Shown here: piece after piece, positions 43,701-54,211 of the stretch
How positions within the stretch are numbered: the first letter of the stretch is position 1
Layout: each line of letters starts with the position of its first letter
NCBI GenBank assembly: GCA_030279155.1
Contig: CM059038.1
Span: 27,502,212 to 27,566,211, forward strand
Direction: 5' to 3'
Origin: Forsythia viridissima
Taxonomy: Eukaryota > Streptophyta > Magnoliopsida > Lamiales > Oleaceae
Length of the DNA: 64,000 nucleotides
Notes under the pieces: generated by a model
The model's database searches: none
Seen by the model: only the letters and a program-made list of their open reading frames with translations
Told to the model about the DNA's origin: nothing
Made by a program: the position numbers and the translations under genes

Positions 43701-45699
43701 ACATCTTTATCCAGTAAATATAGAACTGATCAATCTTTTTATTTTCTTTGTCTAGCTTTCTGAGATGAATGGCAAAATGATTATCAGTAAGCCACTCTAT
43801 GTTGCACTTGCACAGCGTAAAGAAGATAGAAGGGCAAGATTACAGGTAAATGCTGTTTGAGAAGCATATCTGTATTGTCACTAGAAACATGTAATGAGAG
43901 AATTATGCTGTGGTAGATCTGTTGGCAATTTAATAATTTTTGATTAATGTCTGTATGCACGAGATTATTTTTCTGCCTTTTTTTTTTCCAGCTAGAGGAG
44001 AACCTGAGATTATACACAGTCCAAATGTTATCTACATTGTAGTTAGATTTTGTGTTAACACTTGCTCTTTGACAGTTTAATGACTGTTAATACTACTCTC
44101 TATAACTTATAGTTAGATTTTGTGTTAACACTTGCTCTTTGACAGTTTAATGACTGTTAATACTACTCTCTATAACTTATAGTTAGATTTTGTGTTAACA
44201 CTTGCTCTTTGACAGTTTAATGACTGTTAATACTACTCTCTATAACTTATGATTTCTATAAAGGAAGTGTCAATGATAACAATTTTCTGGCTTCGGAAAT
44301 CATATCCCAGATGCATTACACTGTTGGTAGATAGAATTGCATTTCCTTTCATTCTACAAAACACATTCTATCAATGAATTTTATATTAATGTATTTCTCA
44401 ATTGCAGGTCCAATTCTCACAAATGAGGCCCGTTGCAATGCCACCACAAATTGCTCCTCGTATGGCAATGTATCCTCCTGGTGGCCCGGGTATTGGACAA
44501 CAACTATTTTATGGGCAAGCTCCCCCTGGCCTAATTCCCCCTCAGGTAAATCCTCTTCATTGAGTTACACGTCAATTTCTGTTCACTAGAAAATGCATGT
44601 TCCTCCGATGGACCAGTTGTGTTAGTTGCTTTGACATGCAAACCAACTCCATTGCCTCTTCTTTCTTCCTTTGTTGTGGATACAAATTCAGGTAATACAT
44701 TGCTCCACTGGAAAGTTTTACATCTCTTTAGTATTTCTTGAATGTGGTCTTATTGTCTTGATAGATTTTAGGTTTTATAGTGGGGTATTGACCTTTTGAA
44801 ACTTGATATTTGACTGCATACTTGGGATAGGTGTTGCATACCATGAAATGGATAATATTTTTGATACACACTTGGCTTTGGAAGCTTGTGATTAAGTTGA
44901 CCTTAAAATTTTCTCAGGCTGGATTTGGTTATCAGCAGCAGCTTGTTTCCGGAATGCGTCCTGGTGGAGCTCCTATGCCAAATTTTTTTGTGCCAATGGT
45001 CCAACAGAGTCAGCAGGGTCAGCGCCCTGGTGATAGACGAGGAGCTGGCCCTGGGCAACAAACTCAGCAACCCATGCCATTGATTCAACAACAGGTCTAT
45101 TTATAATTTTGTTGGTCTTATGCTGTGTTAATTTATTAAGTAGTATATGCTTATTGTTTTCGTTTCAGATGCTTCCGATGGGGAGGATGTATCGTTATCC
45201 TCCTGGTCGCAACGTGCCAGAGGTTCCGATGCCCGGAGTTGGCGGAGGTATGCTTTCTGCACCATATGACATGGGTAGCATGCTTCCTCGAGATGCTGCA
45301 ATAACTCAGCCTATGCCAATTACGGCTCTGGCTTCAGCCCTTGCAAATGCAACACCTGAACAGCAGAGGACGGTAAGCAGTTTACCCAATGCATCATTTG
45401 AATTTGGTACCCGGCTTGGCACTATTGTGTGTAAATTATTTGACATAATTTTTATTTGATATCAGATGTTGGGTGAAAACCTGTACCCACTAGTTGATCA
45501 GTTGGAGCATGAACATGCAGCAAAAGTTACAGGCATGCTTCTCGAGATGGACCAAACTGAGGTTCTGCATTTACTTGAATCACCAGACGCTTTGAAGGCA
45601 AAAGTTGCCGAGGCTATGGAGGTTTTGAGAAATGTTCAGTCGAACAGCCCAGCTGAACAGCTTGCGTCACTAACCTTGAATGAAAACCTTGTTTCTTGA
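40735..45699 (+). CDS. PABP: Poly(A)-binding protein, class II plant type (nine exons, 653 aa)
   Basis: Cytoplasmic protein that coats mRNA poly(A) tails and links them to translation initiation and decay. Exons: 40735-40999, 42016-42134, 42792-43448, 43588-43665, 43756-43845, 44408-44545, 44918-45094, 45169-45372, 45466-45699. All junctions are GT-AG and the total is 1962 nt in one frame. Four RRM domains start near residues 36 (SLYVGDL), 124 (NIFIKNL), 214 (NNVYVKNL) and 317 (VNLYIKNL), with RNP1 motifs such as SKGYGFVQF and SKGFGFVNF. A Pro/Gln/Met-rich linker follows, then the C-terminal MLLE domain (about 569-632, KVTGMLLEMD) that binds PAM2 peptides. Length and domains match Arabidopsis PAB2/PAB4/PAB8; which one is closest is not resolved. 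No break is seen, so this is likely functional. Introns 1 and 5 hold tandem repeats. Confidence 0.96.
41632..41923 (+). repeat. Tandem duplication in PABP intron 1 (2 x 146 bp)
   Basis: Copies 41632-41777 and 41778-41923 are nearly identical, starting TAGCTATTTCACAATGAAC and ending ACTTGGACAGATGCTT. Exons are unaffected. Confidence 0.93.
44041..44250 (+). repeat. Tandem triplication in PABP intron 5 (3 x 70 bp)
   Basis: Three copies begin AGTTAGATTTTGTGTTAACA at 44041, 44111 and 44181, and they look identical. Identity across copies suggests recent expansion or an assembly effect. Confidence 0.93.
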
Positions 45700-46204
45700 G
45701 GTTCTTCTTCCATGGTTTCCAGATGCTTTAGTGTCAATCTTAATCTACTGATTGGCATCAACTTTTTGCTAGCGAGGGCACTAGAATTGTAGGAGGATTA
45801 TTTATTTTGGATAGTAATTAGGATTTTGAATTTGAAATATTATTTCTTTGGTTGTGAAAATGATCTTTTGGATATTTCAGTTTTTCCAAATTCTATGTTA
45901 TGGTGTTGCTATACAATTTTGGACTAGTCAATTTCTTTTCCTACCCACTCATGTGAATTTCTTTTTCATCAAGTAAAGTTGGTGGATGGATTAATAGGCT
46001 GCATGAGAGAGTGCTTTTGCTCCCTAGGCAGGTTTTGGGCCTACTGTACTGAATGTGCAGTGAGAGCCCTAACAGACGATTTGTGGTGACTGTGAACATG
46101 CATAATCTGACAACTCGCTTAGATTCTCTATTGTAGAGTCGTGAGGAATCCTAAATCTTTTTCTTAATTGGGCTGCAATATTGGGCGTCATTGGATCTAT
46201 TACT
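45700..46204 (+). other. PABP 3' flank (probable 3' UTR)
   Basis: T-rich sequence after the stop codon, with several plant-like polyadenylation stretches around 45800-45900. No further open frame. The palindromic element begins at 46215. Confidence 0.5.
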
Positions 46205-46214
46205 ATATAATTTA

Positions 46215-48043
46215 GGCTTATTTGCACAAATGGTCCCTGACTTTTGCACTTATTGCGGGTTGAGGACCCATCTTTTTATTTTTGGCAGTTTAACCTCTAT
46301 TTCAAATGTTTTTGGCAGAAGTGGTCTTTGTCAACAATTTCCATCCAAATATCGTGAAATTTGACGGTGGAAGAATTTTTTATTTATAAAAGACTTATTT
46401 GCACAAATGGTTCCTGACTTTTGTAAAGAAAAATTTGCAGCAAAAGTTCCTAATATTTTAAAAAGTGTTGAAAAGTCCCATAACCTTCTAATCTTAACAC
46501 ATATGACCCTAAACTTTTTGACAATTTTACCCCTAACTTAAATAAATTAAAAATAACTCACAAACCTTTTTAAAAATACAAATAAGTCCTAAATCTTTTT
46601 ATTTTTTTTTACAGATTTACACTTAAAATAATAAAAAGTGTGTCATCAAGTCCCAAAACTTTTAATTTTGTTCACCAAAATGATATTTAAAATGTGTTTA
46701 ATTAATATCAGATATTTTAGTAAAAGTAATTGAAAAATTGTGGGACCATAAAATGTGTGGTTAAAATTAATTGTTGACTTTGACTTTAACTTTTTAACAA
46801 AATCAAAATTGAAAATAAACTGGCTCTTAGAGTCTCTACAGATTTTGTCCAGTGGTCTATTAATTAACAAAAAAATTATACTTATGATCAAAATTTGACC
46901 AATTTAAAATTTTAATTTATTTTTCATATCAATTACTAGAGGTGGTAAAATGGGCCAGCCCAGATAGCCCGGTCTCTGGCCTGGGCTGGGCTGGTCTAAT
47001 AAAAAATTGATTAAATAAAAATTAGGTCAATTTAGTCCGATAAAACTAGTCAATCGGGCTGGTCCGATAATTTTTTTTTTGTCCAAATTCCTACACCACA
47101 CTTTAAACACCCCACCCCTCCCCTCCCCGTGAAATGTGGCAGCCAGGGGTGGGGTGCTTGAAGTGTAGGGTAGGGACTTGGGCAAAAAAAAAATTATCAG
47201 GCCAGCCTGATTGGCTAGTTATACCGGACTAAATTAACCTAATTTTTATTGAATCAACTTTTTATTGGACCAGCCCAGCCTAGAGACCAGGTTATCTGGG
47301 CTGACCCATCTTGCCACCTCTAGTAATTGATATGAAAAATAAATTAAAATTTTAAATTAGTCAAATTTTGATAATGTGTATAGTTTTTTTGTTAATTAAT
47401 AGACCACTGGACAAAATCTGCAGAGACTCTAAGAGTCTGTTTGTTTTCAATTTTGATTTTGTTAAAAAACTAAAGTCAAAGTCAACAATTAATTTTAACC
47501 ACACATTTTATGGTCACACAATTTTTCAATCACTTTTACTAAAAAATCTAATTTTAATCAAACACATTTTAAATATCATTTTGGTGAACAAAATTAAAAG
47601 TTTTGGGACTTGATGACACACTTTTTATTATTTTAAGTGTAAATCTGTAAAAAAATAAAAAGATTTAGGACTTATTTGTATTTTTGAAAAGGTTTGTGAG
47701 TTATTTTTAATTTATTTAAGTTAGGGGTAAAATTGTCAAAAAAGTTTAGGGTCATATGTGTTAGGATTAGAAGGTTATGGGACTTTTCAATACTTTTTAA
47801 AATATTAGGGACTTTTGCTGCAAATTTTTCTTTACAAAAGTCAGGGACCATTTGTGCAAATAAGCCTTTTATAAATAAAAAATTCTTCCACCGTCAAATT
47901 TCACGGTATTTGGATGGAAATTGTTGAAAAGGACCATTTCTGCCAAAAACATTTGAAATAGGGGTTAAACTGTCAAAAATGAAAAGATGGGTCCTCAACC
48001 TACAGTAAGTGCAAAAGTCAGGGACCATTTGTACAAATAAGCC
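46215..48043. mobile_element. Large palindromic (foldback) element, 1829 bp, Mutator-like
   Basis: Two arms of about 0.9 kb are near-perfect reverse complements around a centre near 47130. Outer ends are GGCTTATTTGCACAAATGG and its inverse GTACAAATAAGCC. Exact 10-bp flanks ATATAATTTA (46205-46214, 48044-48053) are a target duplication of Mutator-like size. The two 81-codon frames, one per arm on opposite strands, are the same DNA read twice and are not genes. The arms also hold 'TTTAACTTAAATAAATT' and 'CACAAACC' blocks like those of repeat family R. Confidence 0.9.
46937..47322. repeat. hAT-like inverted repeat at the centre of the palindrome
   Basis: From TAGAGGTGGTAAAATGGGCC to its inverse GATGGGTCAGCCC-type end CCACCTCTA. 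These termini look like hAT ends (TAGRGGTGGCAA). The flanks, CAATTAC and GTAATTG, are inverted rather than direct, as for the rest of the palindrome. Confidence 0.55.
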
Positions 48044-48053
48044 ATATAATTTA

Positions 48054-49776
48054 CTTCCGACATACAAGCACCCTATCTATTCTTAAAAGAAGTTGATTTC
48101 AAGACGAGACTCAATACTTTAGTTTTCTCGACTTATTTTGTTAATAGTTATTGTTCTGTGAGTTTGAGTTTAATCTAATACTTGGTGTGTGATTTGACTT
48201 TCAGTATGACTTGTACTTTTAGAGCCTCTTTTTAATAGACAATTTTGTATATCTCATGATTTTTATTGGACCCAACCCATTGGAGTTTATCTTGTGGATG
48301 AACTCATATAGACGACGTTTAGGAGTGTTTTTAAGTTGGTCAAATATTATTTTTATTTATATATTTAGTAAAATTTATAATTTTTATTTATTTTTTTATT
48401 CATCTATAAATTTTTTTATCAAACAAACATATAGTCGAACAATGTAAATGTTGTGGCGTTGATGTTACTCATGTTCTGTTATTTCCATGTGCCTACACAT
48501 GACAATTTGTAGTTTAAGGGTCGTTTCAGTTCCCTGTGTTTGTAGACCCGGGAAAAGGGTCGTGATTAGTTTCTGTCTTTCACTGAGTCAAGTCGTTACA
48601 CCGTTCATTACCACCTAATAAAAGTTAATCGGTTTGAATGTGGACCGGTCTAGGCAGAATGTGTTAGACCTGGTTCTCCAAACTCGTGGCCTACTCTGGC
48701 CATTTTTGAATTTTTTTTCTTGAGAAAGTAACAAAAATAGTAAAATACGAAAATAAATTTGTTCGGCTTGATAGTCTCTCTAGCTTCATTCGACCTGCCA
48801 AAATTTACGAGATACAGTTCAATTTAAGCGACTAAACTATTTAAAATGGTTAGAAAAAAATTTCAAATCAAATCAAACTATTTCATTTTTCAAACCAAAC
48901 CATTTTTTGCAGTTTAGTTCAGTTTTAAACTATGGTTTCCTTATTGACATAATAGTAACGCATTTAAAACATAAGTAAATTGGTCTAAAATTCTCAATAC
49001 AATTTTCAACGGGAATTAGGTGTAAATTGGTCTAAAACATAAGTGTTAAATTACATTAATATTTGTATAGAAGGAAATGGGAATTAGGAGGAAATTGACA
49101 CAAATTAGTAAATAATTAAGTCCAATAATGAATTTGTCGGTCAATAGTTTGACAAAAATTAAATGAGTCAGTCCAATAAATTTAGTATTGCATTATACTT
49201 TGTTCATTCTGTAAATGTGTAAGTAAATATAATTAATTTATTTTTAATTATAAAAAATTAAAAACGGTTGAGTTTTGTTTAAGTAGTTTTTTAAACATTG
49301 AAACATAAATCAAATTATTTTCAAACGATTCAGTTTAAAATCGAAATATTGACGGGTCCACGTGAACTCAAACCAACAAATTTACCTTCCACATAAAATA
49401 ACTTACTAAAATAAAAATAAAAATAAATAAATATATCTCGTCTCTAACCATTAAACTTTGGTTTAACAACCTCTAAGTCATGTTTATTAATGCAGAGGAA
49501 ATCATAGACATAATGGAAAAGGTTGGTGAGAATGTGAGTTAATGACATAAAATGATTTCATAAAAAAAGAAATATTTTATGTCATCAGCTTGTTATTTCC
49601 CAGTTTTTTGTATCGCCGGTAGTGGTTTTAATTTCTATGTCTAGTTATTTGCAGATCTATTTGAATTTTTTTTATCAATTTATTTGACTTTATGTCAAGA
49701 TTAACTCCAAATTAAATGCTAATAAGTTAAAAGATACAAATTTAAGTTTTATTCTCAAAAAGTTTTAATCGGTTAT
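48054..49776. other. Intergenic, no gene seen
   Basis: AT-rich sequence with short frames only. Around 48790-49350 there are repeats of ACTAAACTATTTAAAATGG-like and TTTCAAACC-like words in both orientations, perhaps an old element I could not delimit. Confidence 0.5.
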
Positions 49777-49781
49777 GGCTA

Positions 49782-50583
49782 TGTTAGAACAATTTTTAAA
49801 TTAAAGTTGATCCTTCTTCAGTACGATCAGGATGTAATGGTACGTGACTTATATAACAAGAAGCTAGGGATGAGCATGGCATGATCGACTAAGTTGGGGA
49901 AAAGCATGGAAATAAAGACGGTACGTGATTTATACAACAAGGGCAAGCGTGGCATAATCAAGCGAGTTGGGGGAACATGGCATGAAGCCTGAGGGCTCGT
50001 GCGCTCATTGCACGACTTCACGTCCACAAAGACGAAAAGGTGCCTTTAGGCCCCTGCACCTTTTGGCTAGTTTTTTTTTTTTTTTGGTCCAAAAACTATC
50101 TGAATTAATTAAAATTTAAGACTAAGTCACAAATGAATGGTTGTATATGAAAATCTATATATAGATTTCATTATTTCCATTTGATAGACATTTGAGGTAT
50201 ACAATTGTCGTGTTCTTTCATTCCATCTCCTTCTTGTATTTCAAAATCTGGTTTTGTGCTTTCTTATCATCGAAATATAGTTTATACTTTGTCAATATGT
50301 AGCGACAAAAGTATAAACCTCAAGAATAGACTTCAAATTCTTCAGTGTTTGGGTTATTTTTATATTTGCACAATGAATACAACATTAATGCTTTATTGTT
50401 TTTTGGAGGGTATTTGCATCCACGTGTGCATTATAGAGTTGGTGGGGGCCAATAATGTCTAAAGAAAGCGACATTATAGCGTGCCTTGAAGTTAGTATTA
50501 TCAAAGTTCGAGTTTATGTAATTTATAACTTTTTGTTCTTCTACTTTTCTTCTCAAAGTGTTAGTGAAGACAAATGTCCTACA
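49782..50583 (+). repeat. 5' LTR of the copia-type element (802 bp)
   Basis: TGTTAGAACA to GTCCTACA. A TATATATAGAT motif (about 50154-50164) is a possible promoter. Homologous to 52987-54206 without the solo LTR. Confidence 0.82.
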
Positions 50584-50605
50584 ATCTTAAGACGTTATTT
50601 CTGCG

Positions 50606-51575
50606 ATGGCACCTCATTTGTCTTCTCTTCGAGATTTCACAGTAGACTTCGTCAAGCTGGAAATGTTTGGTGGTGCAAACTTCAGTTGTTGGAAAAACAA
50701 ATTCCACTTCTTGCTCGCAACATTGAATGTGGTTTAAGCTCTAACCACACCTAAGTCTGAAGAGACAGAAGAAGAAAACTTGGCACAACCTAGAGGGGAA
50801 AAATATGGGAGCAAGACGATTACATTTGCAAAGGCTACATATACGTAATGTCTAATGTTTTGTTCGATCAATATCACAACAAGACTATAACCAACGAAAT
50901 ATCGGATGCTTTAGAAGAAAAATACATTTTCGAAGATTCAACAAGTAAGAAATTTTTTGGTTTCTAAATACCACAATATTGCATGATTAATAAGTAATGG
51001 AACAATATCATGAGTTAGTACATGTTTATAATCAATTCCAACAGTATAATATGAACATGGATGAGTCAGTTATTGTATTGTTCATTATCGAGAAACTCAG
51101 GCCTTCTGAAAAGACTATAAGAGAAGTCTTAAGCACGGGAAAGATGAAATATCTATTTAAGATTTGGGTTGCCATCTCTGGAGTAAGGAGGACTTTAGAA
51201 TGAACAATTTTGATGAGCAAAATGACCAATCTTCTAAAGTGAATATGGTGGAGGATGGAAAAAATCCAAAAGTACAATAAAGCAAACTCCAACAAGAGAA
51301 ATCATGATTCAAATGACGAAAACTCCAAAAGGAAGAAAGGGAATTACTATAATTGTAGTAAACCTGGATACTACAAGAAGGGCTGTCGCCTTTTGAAGAA
51401 GCAACTGCAAGATGACAAGAAAACTTTTGTGGCTTTAGGATATAACTTGTCTTGGGAAGCCTATTTTATAAGCATGGCTTTAAACTTGTCTTTGAGTCAT
51501 TTAAAAATATATAGTCTTAGTATGGAGTGTTTGTTGAAAAATGATTCTTATATGAAGACATGTTGTTATCAATAA
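50606..51575 (+). pseudogene. Copia gag remnant
   Basis: The ATG at 50606 opens MAPHLSSLRDFTVDFVKLEM, then FGGANFSCWKNKFHFLLATL, the start of a copia gag (UBN2 type). Further pieces are FDQYHNKTITNEISDALEEK and, at 50997, MEQYHELVHVYNQFQQYNMN with IEKLRPS. At about 51333-51380 a zinc knuckle reads YYNCSKPGYYKKGC. Its first cysteine and its histidine are tyrosines, so zinc binding is lost. Several stops and frameshifts are present, and no pol follows. Confidence 0.82.
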
Positions 51576-52986
51576 AATGATTTCTTGATATATGTTTGAT
51601 TCTTTATTGTATACTTATTTAAGTTATTTGAATAACAGAAAATTGCATGATATGAATGAGTTAGAATAATTTCTTAACTATAATCATAACATGCAATTAT
51701 ATTTGATCAAATACCATAACATTTACTCTTTAAGTGTTTTTCTCCTTGTTATTATGCACCTTTTCTTTAATAAGGAAGACTAGAAGATGTATTTGTTTAT
51801 AACATGCAATAAAAGAATAACATAAAAAAGATTTTCGAAATAGTTCCTACTATACTTATATAAATCTAGTCATGTATTAGTTTCGGTAGTAAGCTAAAAA
51901 TATAGATTACAATGTGAAGCTTGTAAAGTTAGATAGATTTATTTTGGTAATCCATGAACTTAAGTTTGTGCTTTACATATGTGGCTTATAATGTTCATGA
52001 TCTCGAACCTTGGTTCTCTAACATGATTGTTAGAATACGTCTTCTGCAAAGGTTTGAATTTCGGAAAAGAAGCGACCAAATCAAGTCTATTTGGATTAAA
52101 CTTAAAACCTAGTTGATCTTCTATAAAGAAGCATAACAGTAGGGTCTAAGTAAAATTTCAATAATGAATGCAAATGGATTGGTTGATAAAAAAGTTAGAC
52201 ACTTATTCTCCCATTACGACAATTACGTCAAGTAGTCTTAAAACACACCATTTAGATGGGTATAAAAAACCGATTGATCTTGGTTTGAGACAATGACTAT
52301 AATAAGATCAATGTACTGAAATCATCAATTACCATGACATGAGAAAGATAACGAAATACCTTCCAAGTATTTGATTCATCAAATGTCATAAAGTATGGGA
52401 TGGAAGCCAACAACTGATCACCAATGGTTGTAAACTCGACCCAACACTTGAAACATCAATATCTTGGGTTTAATAAGGAATGAGCATTATTTTGAGTGGT
52501 TGGATACATAAATTTTTTCCCTAAAAAAGACGTGTTTGGTATACGTAATGAGAAGGAAAAGGATAAACAACTTAGCTTTTACTAGACTTATATGTAATTC
52601 TGTAAAACACTTTAGCTACGTAAGTATTCTCGATAAGTCTATATATATGAGTGTCAGTAATGTTCCTGGTGCCATCTCTAAAGTGGCTTGGCTAAGGCTT
52701 GGCTAACTACTTAAGACATTCATGAAAATCTACCATAAATGACACATGATATATTCATTTGCTAGTTTATATAAAAACGCAAGGATATAAAACTTGTGCA
52801 TGAGTTATTTCTAGTAAATCATATGAGGTCACTGGTTGACGATTGTCTATCATGTCAACTTGGTTAACATTTGAAACATTTTCACTACGTGAAGGTTAAG
52901 CCCAAAAGGCACTTTCATTAAGTTTTATGAAGTCTATATGGGAGAAATTTTCAAAAACTTCATTCACTTTGAAAATGGTGTGGGAT
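51576..52986. other. Interior of the copia-type element without coding sequence
   Basis: About 1.4 kb with only short frames. Words such as RIRLLQRFEFRKRSDQIKSI near 52030-52100 may be old pol or UTR, but I cannot assign them. Confidence 0.5.
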
Positions 52987-54206
52987 TGTTAGATTATTTT
53001 CAAAATTAAATTGATCATTCTTCGGTAGGATCAGAATGCAAATAAAGATAGTACGTGAGTCATACAACAAAAAGGGATGAGTGTGGCATGATCGAGCGAG
53101 TTGGGAAAAAGTAATGTGTAATTTGCTCCTTGCACGACTTTGCTCGGGCAAAGTCGAAAAGGTGCCTTCGGGCACCTTGTGTAAAGAATTAAAGTATACA
53201 TGTACAGCTGAAATTAAATATACAATTTCTATAAGTCGGATTAACTTTGTACTTAGATAAAATTCGTGATAGAATTTACCTTTGATGAACACCGTGATAT
53301 CTGTCATCTGATAGGCTGGAGGTGCGATCTTCAATATCACAGCTGTCCAATTGTCCAACCTTCAATGATGATCCCTATAGCAAGAATAGATCTGGACTTC
53401 CATGATCAAGAACAAATGAAAGCGGAACCTTTTATGAGTAATTGTATTGGATTGTGTTTTGTTTATGCTAGCAAGTAATAAAGATCAACTCTTAACCTAA
53501 TATGTTGTGGCCTTTATATTTATAGGCTGGGCTAACCCTAGTCCTAGTTTTAGTCCAACTAGAAGCCATCAACAAATGAGCCCAATTAATTAATCTAATT
53601 AATTAATTTGGTCCAATAAGTAATTAAGTCTGACCAAACTAATTGTACCTTGGACATTAATTCTTACACCTTGCACTTCCTGGCTTGTTTTTTGATTGTT
53701 GGACAGTTTTGTTAGTTAAAAAATAGTCTGAATTAATTCAAATTTTAGATTAAAAGCCACAAATGAATGATTTTAGCTCTTGTGAAAATCTACAAAAAGA
53801 TTTCATTATTTCCATTTGATAGACACTTGAGATATACAATTGTTGTGTTCTTTCATTTTCTCTTCTTTTTTGCATCTAAAATTCAGTATTGTGCATTATT
53901 TTCATCAAAATGTAGTTTATACTTTGTCAATATGTAGCCGTAAAAGTATAAACCTCAAGAATAGACTTCTACATTCTTCAGTGTTTGGGTTGTCTTCGTA
54001 CAACATTAAGACTTCATTGTATTCTGGATGTGTATTTACATTCCCGTATGCATCACAGAGTTGGTGGAGACAAATAACGTCTTAACGAAAATAACACTGT
54101 AAAGTTCTTTGAAACCGGTATTATCAAAGTTTGAGTTTCTGTGATTTCCAACTTCACTTTTTTCTACTTTTGTACTCAGAGTGTTAGTGAAGACAAATAT
54201 CCAACA
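52987..54206 (+). repeat. 3' LTR of the copia-type element, interrupted by a solo LTR
   Basis: Starts TGTTAGATTATTTTC and ends TATCCAACA. Removing the 489-bp solo LTR and one CCTTG leaves about 726 bp, collinear with the 5' LTR. Confidence 0.85.
53180..53668 (-). mobile_element. Solo LTR of a copia family (489 bp), nested
   Basis: On the minus strand it starts TGTAAGAATTAATGTCC and ends AATTCTTTACA. Exact CCTTG duplications flank it (53175-53179 and 53669-53673). It is about 90% like the LTR at 2233-2725 by eye, in opposite orientation. No internal sequence remains, so it most likely arose by recombination between the two LTRs of a full element. Confidence 0.92.
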
Positions 54207-54211
54207 GGCTA

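Larger units (their letters stand above)
49782..54206 (+). mobile_element. Non-autonomous copia-type LTR element (gag remnant, no pol)
   Basis: 5' LTR 49782-50583 and 3' LTR 52987-54206, the latter split by a solo LTR. Both begin TGTTAGA and end in ACA. Exact 5-bp duplication GGCTA flanks it (49777-49781 and 54207-54211). A polypurine tract GAAAATGGTGTGGGAT precedes the 3' LTR. The interior holds a broken gag and about 1.4 kb without coding sequence. No protease, integrase, RT or RNase H was seen. The LTRs are clearly diverged, so the insertion is old. A primer-binding site could not be recognised after the 5' LTR. Confidence 0.87.

Noticed and set aside
46646..47613. Two nearly identical 81-codon proteins on opposite strands
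   Set aside because: They are the two arms of the palindrome. No domain is recognisable, and the residue bias reflects A/T-rich DNA.
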